DNA of 64,000 nt. Origin: Carya illinoinensis (lineage: Eukaryota > Streptophyta > Magnoliopsida > Fagales > Juglandaceae). The stretch spans positions 17,814,501 to 17,878,500 of the forward strand of contig NC_056761.1 of the NCBI RefSeq assembly GCF_018687715.1. The letters run 5' to 3'. The notes beneath the pieces are model-generated. The model was given only the letters and a program-made list of their open reading frames with translations. It did not search any database and was not told where the DNA came from. Position 1 is the first letter of the stretch. Every line of letters begins with the position of its first letter. The translations under genes were made by a program, and so were the position numbers. Of the stretch, positions 1-13,869 are shown in pieces.

Positions 1-1194
1 ACTTGAAGAAAAATTATTGGTGGGATGGAATGAAGAGGGATGTTGCCTTGTATATTGAGAAATGCCACACATGCCGTCAAGTGAAGGCCGAGCATCAAAG
101 ACCCGCAGGTATGCTCCAACCCCTCCCTATTCCTGAGTGGAAATGGGATGACATCACGATGGACTTTGTAGTGGGCTTGCCGAGGACGCCTAGTGGGAAA
201 AATTCTGTTTGGGTGATTGTGGACCAATTAACACTGATTTCTTGCCTGTTAATAACACTGATTCCTTGGGTAAGTTGACATGCTTGTACGTGAAAGAAAT
301 AGTGGGGCTGCACGGTATACCAAAGAGTATAGTGTCTGATCGAGACCCAAGGTTCACGTCGCAGTTCTGGAAGAGTTTGTAGGCAGCTTTGGGTACTAAG
401 TTGAAGTTCAGTACTGCATATCACCCGCAGACAGACGGGCCAATCAGTTAGCACCATTCAGGCCCTTGAAAACATGTTGCGAGCATGTGTCATGGAATTT
501 CAAGGGAGTTGGGAAAACCATTTGCCGCTTAGAGTTTGCATATAATAATAGCTTCTATGCGACCATTCAGATGGCTCCCTATGAAACTCTTTACGGGAGG
601 AAGTGCAGATCGCCTTTGTGTTAGGATGAAGTCAGGGAGAGTAAGATTATTGGACCCGAAATAATTCAAGAGATGCAAAGCCAAGTTCGGATCATCAGGG
701 ATAAAATGGCGGCAGCTTAGAGTCGCCAGAAAAGCTACGCTGATACCAGGAGGAGAGAGTTATCTTTTGAAGAAGGTGATTGGGTTTATCTCAAAGTTTC
801 TCCCATGAGAGGAGTTAAGCATTTTGGTAAGAAGAGGAAACTGGATCCGAGGTATGTCGGCCCTTTTCAGATTCTGGAGAAGGTAGGGTCCGTCGCCTAT
901 AGAGTTGCTTTGCCAGAATATTTTGGGGATTTTCATGATGTCTTCCACGTATCATCCCTGAAGAAGAGCTTTGGACAACAAGAGCCACGCTTTGTCGACC
1001 CAGAGAGTATTCAGCTGCAACCGGACCTTACTTATGAGGTTGTTTCGTCGCAGATCATGGATTGGAAGGAGCAATAGTTAAGGTCCAAGACGATACCTTT
1101 GGTTAAGGTGGCATGGGGAGATCTGTTAGCTCAAGATTTCTCTTGGGAGCGAGTAGCAGACATGAGGGAGCACTACCCATACTTGTTTGAGTAA
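1..1194 (+). pseudogene. Degenerate pol fragment: integrase core and chromodomain-like C-terminus
   Basis: Translation gives the integrase zinc-binding CHTC pair (about 62-75), the start of the DDE core ([11 protein letters not shown], about 149-182) and a C-terminal domain from about 790 that ends in a tryptophan/acidic chromodomain-like tail. It is the same protein as the intact pol of the second copy. It is dead: the frame shifts near 235-270, 440-450 and 525-535, and stops lie at about 379, 621 and 718. The segment 805-1077 is open but stops again at 1075. The damage is much heavier than in the copy at 6820-10193, so this is an older insertion. Confidence 0.88.
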
Positions 1195-1314
1195 AGACGG
1201 TACGTTTCTTAATCTTGGTCACAGGTGCTTTATGTGATTTTATGTGCCTTGTTTTAAGTTGGTGTTTGATCTTGCAAATTTCGAGGACGAAATTTGTTTT
1301 TAAAGGGGGGAGGA

Positions 1315-3448
<2,134 letters not shown>

Positions 3449-3484
3449 TTTTGAATGAGCATGGTGTTTATTTTATCAACTGAT
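3449..3484. other. Short spacer between LTR A1 and the DRB pseudogene
   Basis: Flank of the A1 insertion. Nothing recognisable beyond the possible 5-bp duplication ttttg at 3449-3453, whose partner is outside the window. Confidence 0.4.
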
Positions 3485-3965
3485 TGATTTTTTGTTGTTA
3501 ATACAACTCTTTATTTTTGCTGCAACTCCAATGTAACGAATACCCCCTATCTCAATAGTACATGGAAAAGTGGTATTCAGCCAAAGGTTTCATCATTTCG
3601 ACAATGATATAATGGAATTGCGTAATTCATCTTTTGAGCATATTCAGAAGTAGATTTTTGCATAGTTCTGTTTCATGAATAGGTTGAAAGATGCTTTGAT
3701 TAACTTCATAAGATTTAGCTAACTCCAACAGAGGAACTTTGGCAGCTGACTGCTTGGCTACCTTACGATTGAAAAACCCAAACAAAAAATCGTATCTAAC
3801 ATCATTCACTATCACAGTTGATCTGAAAGAAGGTTCATGGGATTGACTTTCTTTGATAGTTTGGTACATAGGTGTAGGAAGTCCAACTTTTTGAGCATAC
3901 TCTTGCAGGCAGCTCTTGGATACATAGCAATTTGAAACACCTTGGAAACTTTCGTTAGTGGGCAT
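3485..3965 (-). pseudogene. dsRNA-binding protein (DRB-type) gene fragment
   Basis: Reading down from ATG 3965 gives 112 residues with a complete double-stranded RNA-binding motif: LQEYAQKVGLPTP (helix 1), a beta region with FRSTVIVNDVRYD, then FFNRKVAKQSAAKVPLLELAKS (helix 2 with its lysines). In plants, tandem motifs like this occur in DRB proteins that partner Dicer-like enzymes in small-RNA pathways (family knowledge). A second motif begins (CKNLL) but the frame breaks near 3640. Its continuation is readable in another frame (EYAQKMNYAIPLY, then IRYIGVAAKIK near 3500-3530) with two stops between. No introns are visible, so this is a dead single-exon fragment or retrocopy. The family assignment is strong, the exact paralogue unknown. 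Confidence 0.78.
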
Positions 3966-4416
3966 ATCTGTCTTTCTCTGAGGAATAGTTAATGGAACAG
4001 AGAGGAAAATCTTGGTCTCTTTAGGGAAATGTGTGAAAGATAGAAAGTGCCAAATTAAGCAAAGTAGATGCAGGGAGTATGAGCCTTTGGAGTTGTTGGG
4101 TCCATATAACTCAATTTGTCATTTAGATCAAAATCTCTTAACAATTAAAAATATCTCCAAAAAAATAATATCTACTAAACAATTTAAAGATCTAATATAA
4201 CTAATTTTGCCATAAAGGTGCATGCAATTAGATCAGGATGATTTTGAACTTTTTTTTTTTTTTTAGATTTAATCTATCTAAGATTTCTTTTCAACTTGGA
4301 TTACACATCATAGTTTAAAATATATAGATCATATTTGCTAAAATGTTGAACCAATGTCATTGCTTCTATATATCTTTTGCACATATTTCTCAAGCATCTA
4401 ATAAAAGATGAAGGCA
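3966..4416. repeat. Left part of unclassified repeat X (interrupted)
   Basis: From about 4185 to 4310 this matches 19435-19555 in copy Y (shared: ...gtgcatgcaattagat..., a T-run, then ...acatcatag). It continues at 16856 once the solo LTR insertion is removed. The 62-codon ORF at 4012-4200 has no recognisable similarity. 3966-4180 shows nothing I can name. Confidence 0.5.
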
Positions 4417-4613
4417 TGTCACACCTGAGTCCTATTAGGAGAAATATTGCTATTAATTTATTTAAATTAAATTCGTTTTCATGTATTTTAAAATAAATGG
4501 ATCATTATTTATGTGGTTTTAACACGTTTATTTTTTTATGTTTAAATGAGATTTAGAAAAAAGGAAAGGGAAAAAGGTATATTAGTATTTTTACATTTCA
4601 TATTAAGTTAATC

Positions 4614-6700
4614 TGTGATGCCCCCAAAATCCCCACGCTCGAACACGGGGAAATCGAGACGTCCGGATGGTGACAACCCAGGTCACCATCCCATCGACGG
4701 GTGCCAAGTGTGTGCAAAGGCAACAAATGTGCACGAAAGAACACGCAGCGGATAACAAAAGTCATAACTAAGTACCAGAATTTTTCTTAACGTAATACAA
4801 ACTGTTTAAAACGTACATAGATAAAATATTACAAAAAACACAAATACAGTTTTAAACAAATATAAAGCATAGCATCAGCAACCTGGCGGAGCCGCATCCT
4901 CGGGCTCAGCCTCCTCCTCTTCGTCCTCCAACTCTGCACCAAAAGCTACGGAACCAAAAATGGTACCGCAGGTAAGTAAAACCCAAACACTACTAGATAA
5001 AAACACATATAGAACTCAAACAATATGCATGAAACATGCCCAATGCACAAAGCCCATAAAACATGATTTTCCACACACGCCAAAAAACCCATTTGGCCCA
5101 AAAACACACCCTTTCCGAAAAACACGCCAAAAGTCACATTTGGCCTTTATCCGTCTCAAACCATTATCCATATTAACCGTATGCACCATGACCTTCCCTA
5201 GGGGTCATCCGCATACCCTGGCTCCAGTGCCACACCGCAAAGTACCACCACGCATGTGACACCTAACGAGCGATGCCCAGTTCTGTGCCCCGCACGTTCG
5301 TAGCCAAGCATCCTCTAGCCCTCACCAGCGAAGGGCCACGGAGCCGGTGCGTAGAGCGATGCCCGGTTCCGCGCCCGGCTCGTTCGTAGCCAAGCAACCC
5401 CTAGCCCCCGCTCCCGTCGTCTAGCGACAACTCAGGGGACATCACTCAGTTTATTCCGCTCCCGAGTGACCAGAGGAGCTCCACCGGGATAATACCCCAT
5501 CCCGGCTTGGGGTAGTGATACACACGCACCCGTAAGTCCAATTACGCCAATACACAGGCTTTTCGCACTTAAACAAAAACACACGTGCATGCACCATGAA
5601 ATGCCATATCAATGCATAATAAAATAATCCAACAACATAAAACAATAAAACAAGCAACTCCGTCCTCCATCCATCCGACCCCCGAACTCCTCGGACTCAG
5701 TCCGGAATCAACCAACCAGCAGATTAATTAATTGAAAGAGCAATATATATTTAAATCTGAAAATAGGGTTTGGAAAATACTTACAGCACTATATGGCAAT
5801 TTTAGAAAACATGAGGCGTTGCAAACGGCGGCGAAAAAGCAACGTCACAGTGAAAATTCACTGTGGCCGTGGGTTGTGAAAAACCCACTTTTGAACGGGG
5901 ACAAACTAGGGCTTGGGATTGATAGGGAATGATCTAGGGATGGTTGTGAAGCTATTGGAAGTGGTGGTTGGCCGTGGGTGGCGGCGGAATCGCTGGAAAG
6001 AGGCCAGATTTCCCAAAAAGGAAAGCTAGCTCGTAGGAGCTGTTCCGGTGGTCGTTGGAGGCCGAAAATAGGTGGGTTAGGACGGCAAGGGACCGGTGAT
6101 GAAGTGGTGAAGAAATGGTGGCCGGAGGTGGAGCGACGGCGGCGGATCGGAGCCAAAACCGTGCGGGCTTCAAAGGGCTTTTCCGGCCAAACGGCCGGCC
6201 GGTTGGGGGTGAGATTCGGTGGGGAGGTGCGCCGGAGGGAGACGAAGAGGATGGTGCCGGCGGTGAGTTGCACGGTGGCCGGACGGCGGTACACCGGGGG
6301 TAAGAAGTTTCCGACGTGAGGGAGAGAGAAGAGAGAGAGAGAGAGATCTGGGGGGAATCGACGCGGGGGAGAGGAAAAAAGGAAAAAAAGAAAAGAAAGA
6401 AAAAAAGAAAAGAAAGGAAAAAGAAAGAAGGAAAAAGAAAAAGAAAAAAAAAAGGAAAAAGAAGAGAAAAAGGAAAAGAGATGTAGGGAAAAGATGAGGC
6501 CCAATCCTCATTCTGGAAAACAAAACTAAACCGCCAAAAAGAGATTAAAACCCACAAAACAACTAAAAGAAATAAAACACAACATCAATTAAATTAAAAA
6601 CAATTTTAAAATGCAATTAAATTAAAATAATTAACTAAAATATTAATTAAAATAAAAACAACTATTTCAACGAAAATACACTCAAAAGCGGGTCATCACA
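4614..6700 (-). repeat. 3' LTR of element A2
   Basis: On + it starts TGTGATGCCCCC at 4614 and ends GGTCATCACA at 6700, bounded by TSD taatc on the left and the polypurine tract complement on the right. 2087 bp. The ORFs within (4946-5137, 4960-5259, 5845-6557 and others) recur in the other LTR and are not genes. Confidence 0.95.
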
Positions 6701-6714
6701 TCCTCCCCTCCTTA
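6701..6714 (-). other. Polypurine tract of element A2
   Basis: Reads TAAGGAGGGGAGGA on the minus strand, immediately before the 3' LTR. This is the standard position of the plus-strand DNA synthesis primer. Confidence 0.85.
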
Positions 6715-6819
6715 AAAACAAATTTCGTCCTCAAAATTTGCAGATCAACCACCAACTTAAAGCAAGCCACAAGAAAGCCCAGAAACCAACTGTGATCAAG
6801 ATTAAGACACATACCTTCT

Positions 6820-9800
6820 CTATTCGAACAAATACGGGTACTGCTCCCTCATGTCCGCTGCTCGCTCCCAAGAGAAGTCTTGAGCTAACGGATCTCCCCA
6901 AGCCACTTTAACCAAAGGTATCGTCTTGGACCTCAACTGTTGCTCCTTCCAATCCAAAATCTGCGACGGAACAACTTCATAAGTGCTCCTTCCAATACTC
7001 GCTGGGTCGACGAAGCGTGGTTCTTGCTGTCCAAAGCTCTTCTTCAGGGATGATACGTGGAAGACATCATGAACATCCCCAAAATAATCTAGCAAAGCAA
7101 CTCTATAGGCGACGGACCCTACTCTCTCCAGAATCTGAAAAGGGCCGACGTACCTCGGATCAAGTTTCCTCTTCTTACCAAAACGCTTAACACCTCTCAT
7201 GGGAGAGACTTTAAGGTAAACCCAATCACCAACTTCAAACGACAACTCTCTCCTCCTGGTATCAGCGTAACTCTTCTGGCGACTCTGAGCTGCCGCCATT
7301 TTATCTCTGATGATCCGGACTTGGCTTTGCATCTCTTGAATTATTTCGGGTCCAATTATCCTACTCTCCCCAACTTCATCCCAACACAAGGGCGACCTGC
7401 ACTTTCTCCCATAAAGAGCTTCATAGGGAGCCATCTGAATGGTCGCATGGAAGCTGTTATTATATGCAAACTCGATGAGCGGCAAATGGTTTTCCCAACT
7501 TCCTTGGAATTCCATGACAAATGCCCGCAACATGTCTTCCAGGGTCTGAATGGTGCGCTCTGACTGGCCGTCTGTCTGCGGGTGATAAGCAGTACTGAAC
7601 TTCAACTTAGTACCCAAAGCTGCCTGCAAACTCTTCCAGAACTGTGACGTAAACCTCGGGTCTCGATCCGACACTATACTCTTTGGTACGCCGTGTAGCC
7701 GCACTATCTCTCTGACATACAAACGGGTCAACTTACCCAAAGAGTCGGTGTTATTAACAGGCAGAAAATGAGCACTCTTCGTTAACCGATCCACAATCAC
7801 CCAAACAGAATTCTTCCCACTAGGCGTTCTCGGCAAACCCACTACGAAGTCCATCGTGATGTCATCCCACTTCCACTCAGGAATAGGGAGGGGTTGGAGC
7901 ATGCCTGCAGGTCTCTGATGCTCGACCTTTACCTGACGGCATGTGTGGCATTTCTCCACATATAAGGCAACGTCCTTCTTCATTCCATCCCACCAGTAAT
8001 TTTTCTTCAAGTCCCAATACATCTTTGTACTGCCGGGATGAACTGAATACGGGGCCGCATGAGCTTCTGCCATGATCCGTTCTTTGAAATCTGAGTCCTT
8101 TAGGACCACTCTGCGATCTCGGAACCGAAGTATCCCATCATTATCCATGCTATAATGCAACGGCCCTCGAGATTTTCGGACTCTTTTCCTGATGTTCAGC
8201 AGCTTCGGATCCTTTCTTTGGAGGGTTTTCAATTCTTCAAAATCAGTTACCCGAATATCAAGAACTGAAGACAAAATCTCTACTTGCTGCGAACTCTCTA
8301 TAAGGAGCCTTCTCATCCCACAAAGCAACGACTCCAATTCTGACGGCTCGGCTTCATCTTCCAAATGTGACTTCCGGCTCAAAGCATCAGCAACTATATT
8401 AGCCTTCCCCGGATGGTACTTGATCTCACACTGATAGTCACTGATTAGCTCCAGCCATCGCCTCTGCCTTATATTCAGATTTTTCTGGGAAAACAAATGC
8501 TTCAAACTCTTGTGATCAGTAAATACCTCGCAAGCTTCCCCATACAAGAAGTGCCGCCAGATCTTAAGGGCAAAAACAATCGCAGCCAATTCTAGATCGT
8601 GCGTCGGATAATTCTTCTCATGGTTCTTTAGCTGACGAGATGCATAGGCTACAACCCGTCCTTCCTGCATAAGGACACAACTCAAACCGAACTTAGACGC
8701 ATCACTTAAGACTACGAATGACTTATGCGGTTCTGAGAGTGCTAACACTGGTGCCGTCGTCAACCTGTTCTTTAATTCCTGGAAGCTTCTCTTACATTTT
8801 TCTGACCAAACAAATTCTGTATTCTTCCGAGTCAAGGCTGTGAGAGGTCCGGATAGGCGAGCAAAACCCTCTACAAATCTTCGGTAGTATCTGGCGAGCC
8901 CCAAGAAACTCCTGACCTCACGCACTGTAGTCGGGCGCTGCCATGACAAAATGGCTTCTACCTTACTAGGATCAACAGCCACTCCGCCCCGGGAAATTAC
9001 ATGCCCAAGAAATTTAACTTCTTCCAACCAGAATTCACACTTACCGAGCTTGGCGTATAGCTGGTGTTCTCTCAACCTCTCAAGCACCAGACTAAGATGA
9101 TACACATGCTCCTCCACATCTCGGGAATAAATCAATATATCATCAATAAATACTACCACAAAGGAATCCAGATAAGGTCGAAACACTCGATTCATCAAAT
9201 CCATGAAAGCTGTAGGGGCATTAGCTAACCCAAACGGCATCACCTTAAATTCATAATGCCCATACCTCGACCTGAAAGCAGTTTTAGGCACGTCCTGGTC
9301 TCTGATTCTCAGCTGGTAGTATCCCGACCTCAGATCAATCTTAGAGAACACGGCTGCTCCTTGAAGCTGATCAAACAAATCATCAATCCGCGGGAGAGGG
9401 TATTTATTTTTGATGGTCACCTTGTTCAATTCCCGATAATCAATGCACATACGGAGGGTTCCATCTTTCTTTTTAACAAATAAAACTGGTGCACCCCACG
9501 GCGACGTACTAGGCTGAATAAATCCCTTCTCTACCAGTTCTTGCAATTGAGTCTTCAACTCTTTCAATTCAGCCGGAGCCATGCGATAAGGAGCTTTATG
9601 CACAGGAGCCGCTCCAGGTTCCAAGTCTATAACAAACTCCATCTCCCGAACAGGGGGTAGTCCGGGCAAGTCATCCACAAACACATCGGGGAATTCTTCC
9701 ACAACTGGAATGTCTACCAAAGACTTCTTCTCAAACGGCGTGGACACCATCTGCACCAAGAATGCATCCGCTCCCCATGCAATCTCTCGTCTTGCCTGAA

Positions 9801-10193
9801 TCGCCGATATAATTATCGGTTTTTCTTTTAATCTACTCCCCACAAATTTCAGACAATCACCATCTGGAAGCTGAAAGCTAATTATCCGACTTCTGCAATT
9901 AATACTCGCAGAATATCGGTATAGCCAATCCATCCCGAGGATGATGTCAAAGCCCAACAGCTTGAATACCACCAAATCCGCATCCAAGAACCTTCCCTCA
10001 AAATTTAACGGGCATCCCAAAGCAACCTTGGAACACCACACCATCTCACCATCGGGTAGAGCCACTACCATAGACTTCGGCAACGATTCCGTGACCAAAT
10101 TACACACCCGAGCAAACGTGGAAGATACAAACGACCGTGAAGCACCGGAATCAAACAAAGTACAAGCATAAAACTCATACAAACGGACTCTTC
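6820..10193 (-). CDS. Pol polyprotein of element A2 (protease-RT-RNase H-integrase-chromodomain-like)
   Basis: One uninterrupted frame. Numbering from the upstream open boundary at 10266, I see the protease active site LFDSGA (37-42), RT with FIDDIL (373-378), RNase H with SDAS (D522), TDHKS (D584) and VADALSR (D627), integrase zinc site ending CHTC (773-776), catalytic D806 (TMDF), D867 (VSDRDP) and E903 (GQSE), and a C-terminal chromodomain-like tail (about 1096-1148) ending at the stop near 6820. All visible catalytic residues are kept. The frame has no ATG before residue 66, beyond the protease active site, so it must be expressed as a continuation of gag. The start given is the inferred exon junction (see 10194-10289). 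Reverse transcription and integration are family roles. Confidence 0.92.
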
Positions 10194-10289
10194 CTGAACC
10201 AAACACATCAACCCATGAAATCCAAAAGGCAAAGAATAAACCACAAACACCAAAAATTAAATCCAATTTAAGATTAAATTAAACCATAC
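10194..10289 (-). other. Intron-like segment between gag and pol
   Basis: 96 bases on the minus strand that begin ACAG|GTATGG and end GGTTCAG|GAAGAG. They are about half T with very few C, unlike the flanking coding DNA. A TAA lies 9 bases into the segment and closes gag. Removing it joins the zinc-knuckle frame of gag directly to the protease frame (codons ...ATT ACA G|GA AGA...), in phase. A TTGAT element upstream of the acceptor could be a branch site. Seen: splice-like borders, composition and frame. Inferred: actual splicing. Alternative: a chance AT-rich insertion. Confidence 0.6.
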
Positions 10290-11501
10290 CTGTAATTACT
10301 CCAGCATCATGGGTCGCTGGCGCCTCATCATCCACCTCTCCGGGTGTGATAGCATAAACCCGGGCTTGCACTGCTTGCCTCGGGTTGGTTCTTCCACCGT
10401 GTCTACCTCCACGGCTTCCTTGAACTCTGACGGAGCAATCCCGAGCGATATGTCTCACTTGGCCGCACCGGTAACACTGGGGTCCGCTACTCATCCGACA
10501 CTCGCCCTCATGAGCTCTATTACAAGCTCCACAAATAGGCACCCGTCCTCCCATACGAACACCTGAGGACGTTTGAGGTCGAGTTCCGGTCCGCTGAACA
10601 AACTTCTGGGCGAACCCGAGCTGCTTCCTTCACCAGAAAAACTCCGCCTCTTATGCCCTGGAGGGGAGCCCACACTCAGATTATTTTCCCGCTCCACAAG
10701 GGTGGCCACATCCACTAATTCCTGAAAAGTGGATATCCGATGGCTGACCACCATACGGCGTATGTCATGACGTAGCCCCTCCTGGAAACGATCTGCTCGC
10801 ATCTCCTCAGTGGCGACAAGGTGAGGAGCAAATCGCTCAAGTTCTATGAACCTCCGGGCGTACTGTTCCACTGTCGCGCCCCCTTGGACCAGATTTGAGA
10901 ACTCTCTTGCCTTTTGCTTCCTTACCAATGCGGGAAAGAAGCGGTCATTGAACTCCTTCTTGAAACGCTGCCAGGTCACTGCAGCGAAAGATCCCAGTTC
11001 AGATTCCAACAACACCCTCTTGGTATCCCACCAATCAGAAGCGGTACCTTGCAAGAGATAGCTAGCGTAGAGTACTTGCTATGCCTCAGTGCATCCACAC
11101 ACCTCAAAAGTTTTCTCCAGATCCTTGATCCATTTTCCAGCCTGAAGTGGATCCTCATTTCCAGTGAAGTGTGGAGTCCTATGCGCCAGGAAGCGCTCAT
11201 AGGTGCATCCGGCTTGCACCATGCTATTGGACCCTCCTGGATACATCCAAGGCCCTCCCTGATATGGCCAAGGATCTCCTGGTTGTGGCCAAAACCCTCC
11301 TTGTTGTGGACAATGCCCTCCTGATGGTGGCCAGGGACCCTCTTGTTGTGGCCAAGGTCCTTGTTGTGGCCAAGGCCCTGTCTGTTGCGACCTAGCACTC
11401 TGCTGCATAAATTCTGTCATCTGCCGTATTGCTTCGGCTAGGGAGTCATCCCTGGAGGTATTGTCCCGTGGTTCTTGGGTAGATTTCCTTGGTCTCCCCA
11501 T
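10290..11501 (-). pseudogene. gag of element A2, broken by a stop and a frameshift
   Basis: ATG at 11501 opens a basic N-terminus (MGRPRKS), then a tandem proline/glutamine/tryptophan region (repeats of GPWPQQ type, about 11220-11400), then the capsid-like region (SDWWDTKRVLL, FNDRFFPALVRKQKAREF, QEGLRHDIRR) and two zinc knuckles, CGACNRAHEGEC and CYRCGQVRHIARDC (the second at 10435-10476). An in-frame TAG at 11079-11081 (codon 141) interrupts the frame, and the frame shifts between about 10600 and 10620, ahead of the knuckles. The coat/capsid role is family knowledge. This copy cannot encode a full Gag as written. Confidence 0.88.
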
Positions 11502-11763
11502 GTTCCTGCCACAACACCACACTTGACCCTCATTTAAGAAAACAAATAAAACCATCATAAAATCAACAAAAACAAAACCAACACCACACAGCAAGAAACA
11601 AAAGAAACCAGCTTGCAAAAACATAACCAAATAAATACAAACAAACAAACAAGCTCAAACAAATAAAACAAATAAAACAACTGTACTTAACATAATTTTT
11701 AAAACACAACTTTAAAAAGCATTCTGGTACTGCCTACGGGACATGTGGTTTTACCCAGAGCCA

Positions 11764-11781
11764 AACCGCTCTGATGCCACC
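11764..11781 (-). other. Primer-binding site next to the 5' LTR
   Basis: Directly after the 5' LTR the minus strand reads GGTGGCATCAGAGCGG, close to the TGGTATCAGAGC signature complementary to plant initiator-Met tRNA, the usual primer of this group. One position differs (C for T). Confidence 0.75.
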
Positions 11782-13869
11782 TGTGACGCCCCCAAAATCC
11801 CCATGCCCGAACACGGGGAAATCGAGACGTTCGGATGGTGACAACCCGGGTCACCATCCCATCGACGGGTGCCAAGTGTGTGCAAAGGCAACAAATGTGC
11901 ACGAAAGAACATGCAGCGGATAACGAAAGTCATAACTAAGTACCAGAATTTTTCTTAACGTAATACAAACTGTTTAAAACGTACATAGATAAAATATTAC
12001 AAAAAACACAAATACAGTTTTAAACAAATATAAAGCATAGCATCAGCAACCCGGCGGAGCCGCATCCTCGGGCTCAGCCTCCTCCTCTTCGTCCTCCAAC
12101 TCTGCACCAAAAGCTACGGAACCAAAAATGGTACCGCAGGTAAGTAAAACCCAAACACTACTAGATAAAAACACATATAGAACTCAAACAATATGCATGA
12201 AACATGCCCAATGCACAAAGCCCATAAAACATGATTTTCCACACACGCCAAAAAATCCATTTGACCCAAAAACACACCCTTTCCGAAAAACAAGCCAAAA
12301 GTCACAGTTGGCCTTTATCCGTCTCAAACCATTATCCATATTAACCGTATGCACCATGACCTTCCCTAGGGGTCATCCGCACACCCTGGCTCCAGTGCCA
12401 CACCGCAGAGTACCACCACGCATGTGACACCTAACGAGCGATGCCCAGTTCCGTGCCCTGCACATTCGTAGCCAAGCATCCTCTAGCCCTCACCAGCGAA
12501 GGGCCACGAAGTCGGTGCGTAGAGCGATGCCCGGTTCCGCGCCCGGCGCGTTCGTAGCCAAGCAACCCCTAGCCCCCGCTCCCGTCGTCTAGCGACAACT
12601 CAGGGGACATCACTCAGTTTATTCCGCTCCCGAGTGACCAGAGGAGCTCCACCGGGATAATACCCCATCCCGGCTTGGGGTCGTGATACACACACACCCG
12701 TAAGTCCAATTACGCCAATACACAGGCTTTTCGCACTTAAACAAAAACACACATGCATGCACCATGAAATGCCATATCAATGCATAATAAAATAATCCAA
12801 CAACATAAAACAATAAAACAAGCAACTCCGTCCTCCATCCATCCGACCCCCGAACTCCTCGGACTCAGTCCGGAATCAACCAACCAGCAGATTAATTAAT
12901 TGAAAGAGCAATATATATTTAAATCTGAAAATAGGGTTTGGAAAATACTTACAGCGCTATATGGCAATTTTAGAAAACATGAGGCGTTGCAAACGGTGGC
13001 GAAAAAGCAACGTCACAGTGAAAATTCACTGTGGCCGTGGGTTGTGAAAAACCCACTTTTGAACGGGGACAAACTAGGGCTTGGGATTGATAGGGAATGA
13101 TCTAGGGATGGTTGTGAAGCTATTGGAAGTGGTGGTTGGCCGTGGATGGCGGCAGAATCGCTGGAAAGAGGCCGGATTTCTCAAAAAGGAAAGCTAGCTC
13201 GTAGGAGCTGTTCCGGTGGTCGTTGGAGGCCGAAAATAGGTGGGTTAGGACGGCAAGGGACCGGTGATGAAGTGGTGAAGAAATGGTGGCCGGAGGTGGA
13301 GCGACGGCGGCGGATCGGAGCCAAAACCGTGCGGGCTTCAAAGGGCTTTTCCGGCCAAACGGCCGGCCGGTTGGGGGTGAGATTCGGTGGGGAGGTGCGC
13401 CGGAGGGAGACGAAGAGGATGGTGCCTGCGGTGAGTTGCACGGTGGCCGGACGGCAGTACACTGGGGGTAAGAAGTTTCCGACGTGAGGGAGAGAGAAGA
13501 GAGAGAGAGAGATCGGGGGGGCTCGACGCGGGGGAGAGGAAAAAAGGAAAAAAAGAAAAGAAAGAAAAAAAGAAAAGAAAGGAAAAAGAAAGAAGGAAAA
13601 AGAAAAAGAAAAAAAAGAAAAAGGAAAAAGAAGAGAAAAAGGAAAAGAGATGTAGGGAAAAGATGAGGCTCAATCCTCATTCCGGGAAACAAAACTAAAC
13701 CGCCAAAAAGAGATTAAAACCCACAAAACAACTAAAAAAAATAAAACACAATATCAATTAAATTAAAAACAATTTTAAAATGCAATTAAATTAAAATAAT
13801 TAACTAAAATATTAATTAAAATAAAAACAACTATTTCAGCGAAAATACACTCAAAAGCGGGTCATCACC
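11782..13869 (-). repeat. 5' LTR of element A2
   Basis: On + it starts TGTGACGCCCCC at 11782 and ends GGTCATCACC at 13869; the last base departs from the expected CA end, and TSD taatc follows. 2088 bp, nearly identical to 4614-6700. The promoter and polyadenylation signals of the element should lie here (family expectation). I do not assign exact sites. Confidence 0.94.

Larger units (their letters stand above)
4614..13869 (-). mobile_element. Complete Ty3/gypsy Tekay/Del-type chromovirus (copy A2)
   Basis: A 9256-bp element in minus orientation: 5' LTR 13869-11782, primer site, gag, intron-like segment, pol, polypurine tract, 3' LTR 6700-4614. Perfect 5-bp target duplications taatc lie at 4609-4613 and 13870-13874. 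Domain order PR-RT-RNase H-integrase-chromodomain-like tail identifies a chromovirus. By hand I count roughly 45 differences between the two ~2.09 kb LTRs (about 2%), mostly transitions, so the insertion is relatively young. Pol is open but gag carries a stop and a frameshift, so this copy looks unable to make its own capsid. It sits inside solo LTR C. Confidence 0.95.

Noticed and set aside
4946..6557. Several ORFs of 60-219 codons
   Set aside because: They lie wholly in the LTR, recur in the other LTR copy in different frames, and have low-complexity Phe/Ser or Lys/Glu composition.
10065..10266. Pol beginning at the non-ATG upstream boundary (10266)
   Set aside because: The triplet there is TTG and lies in the intron-like segment. 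A gag-joined start is more plausible.
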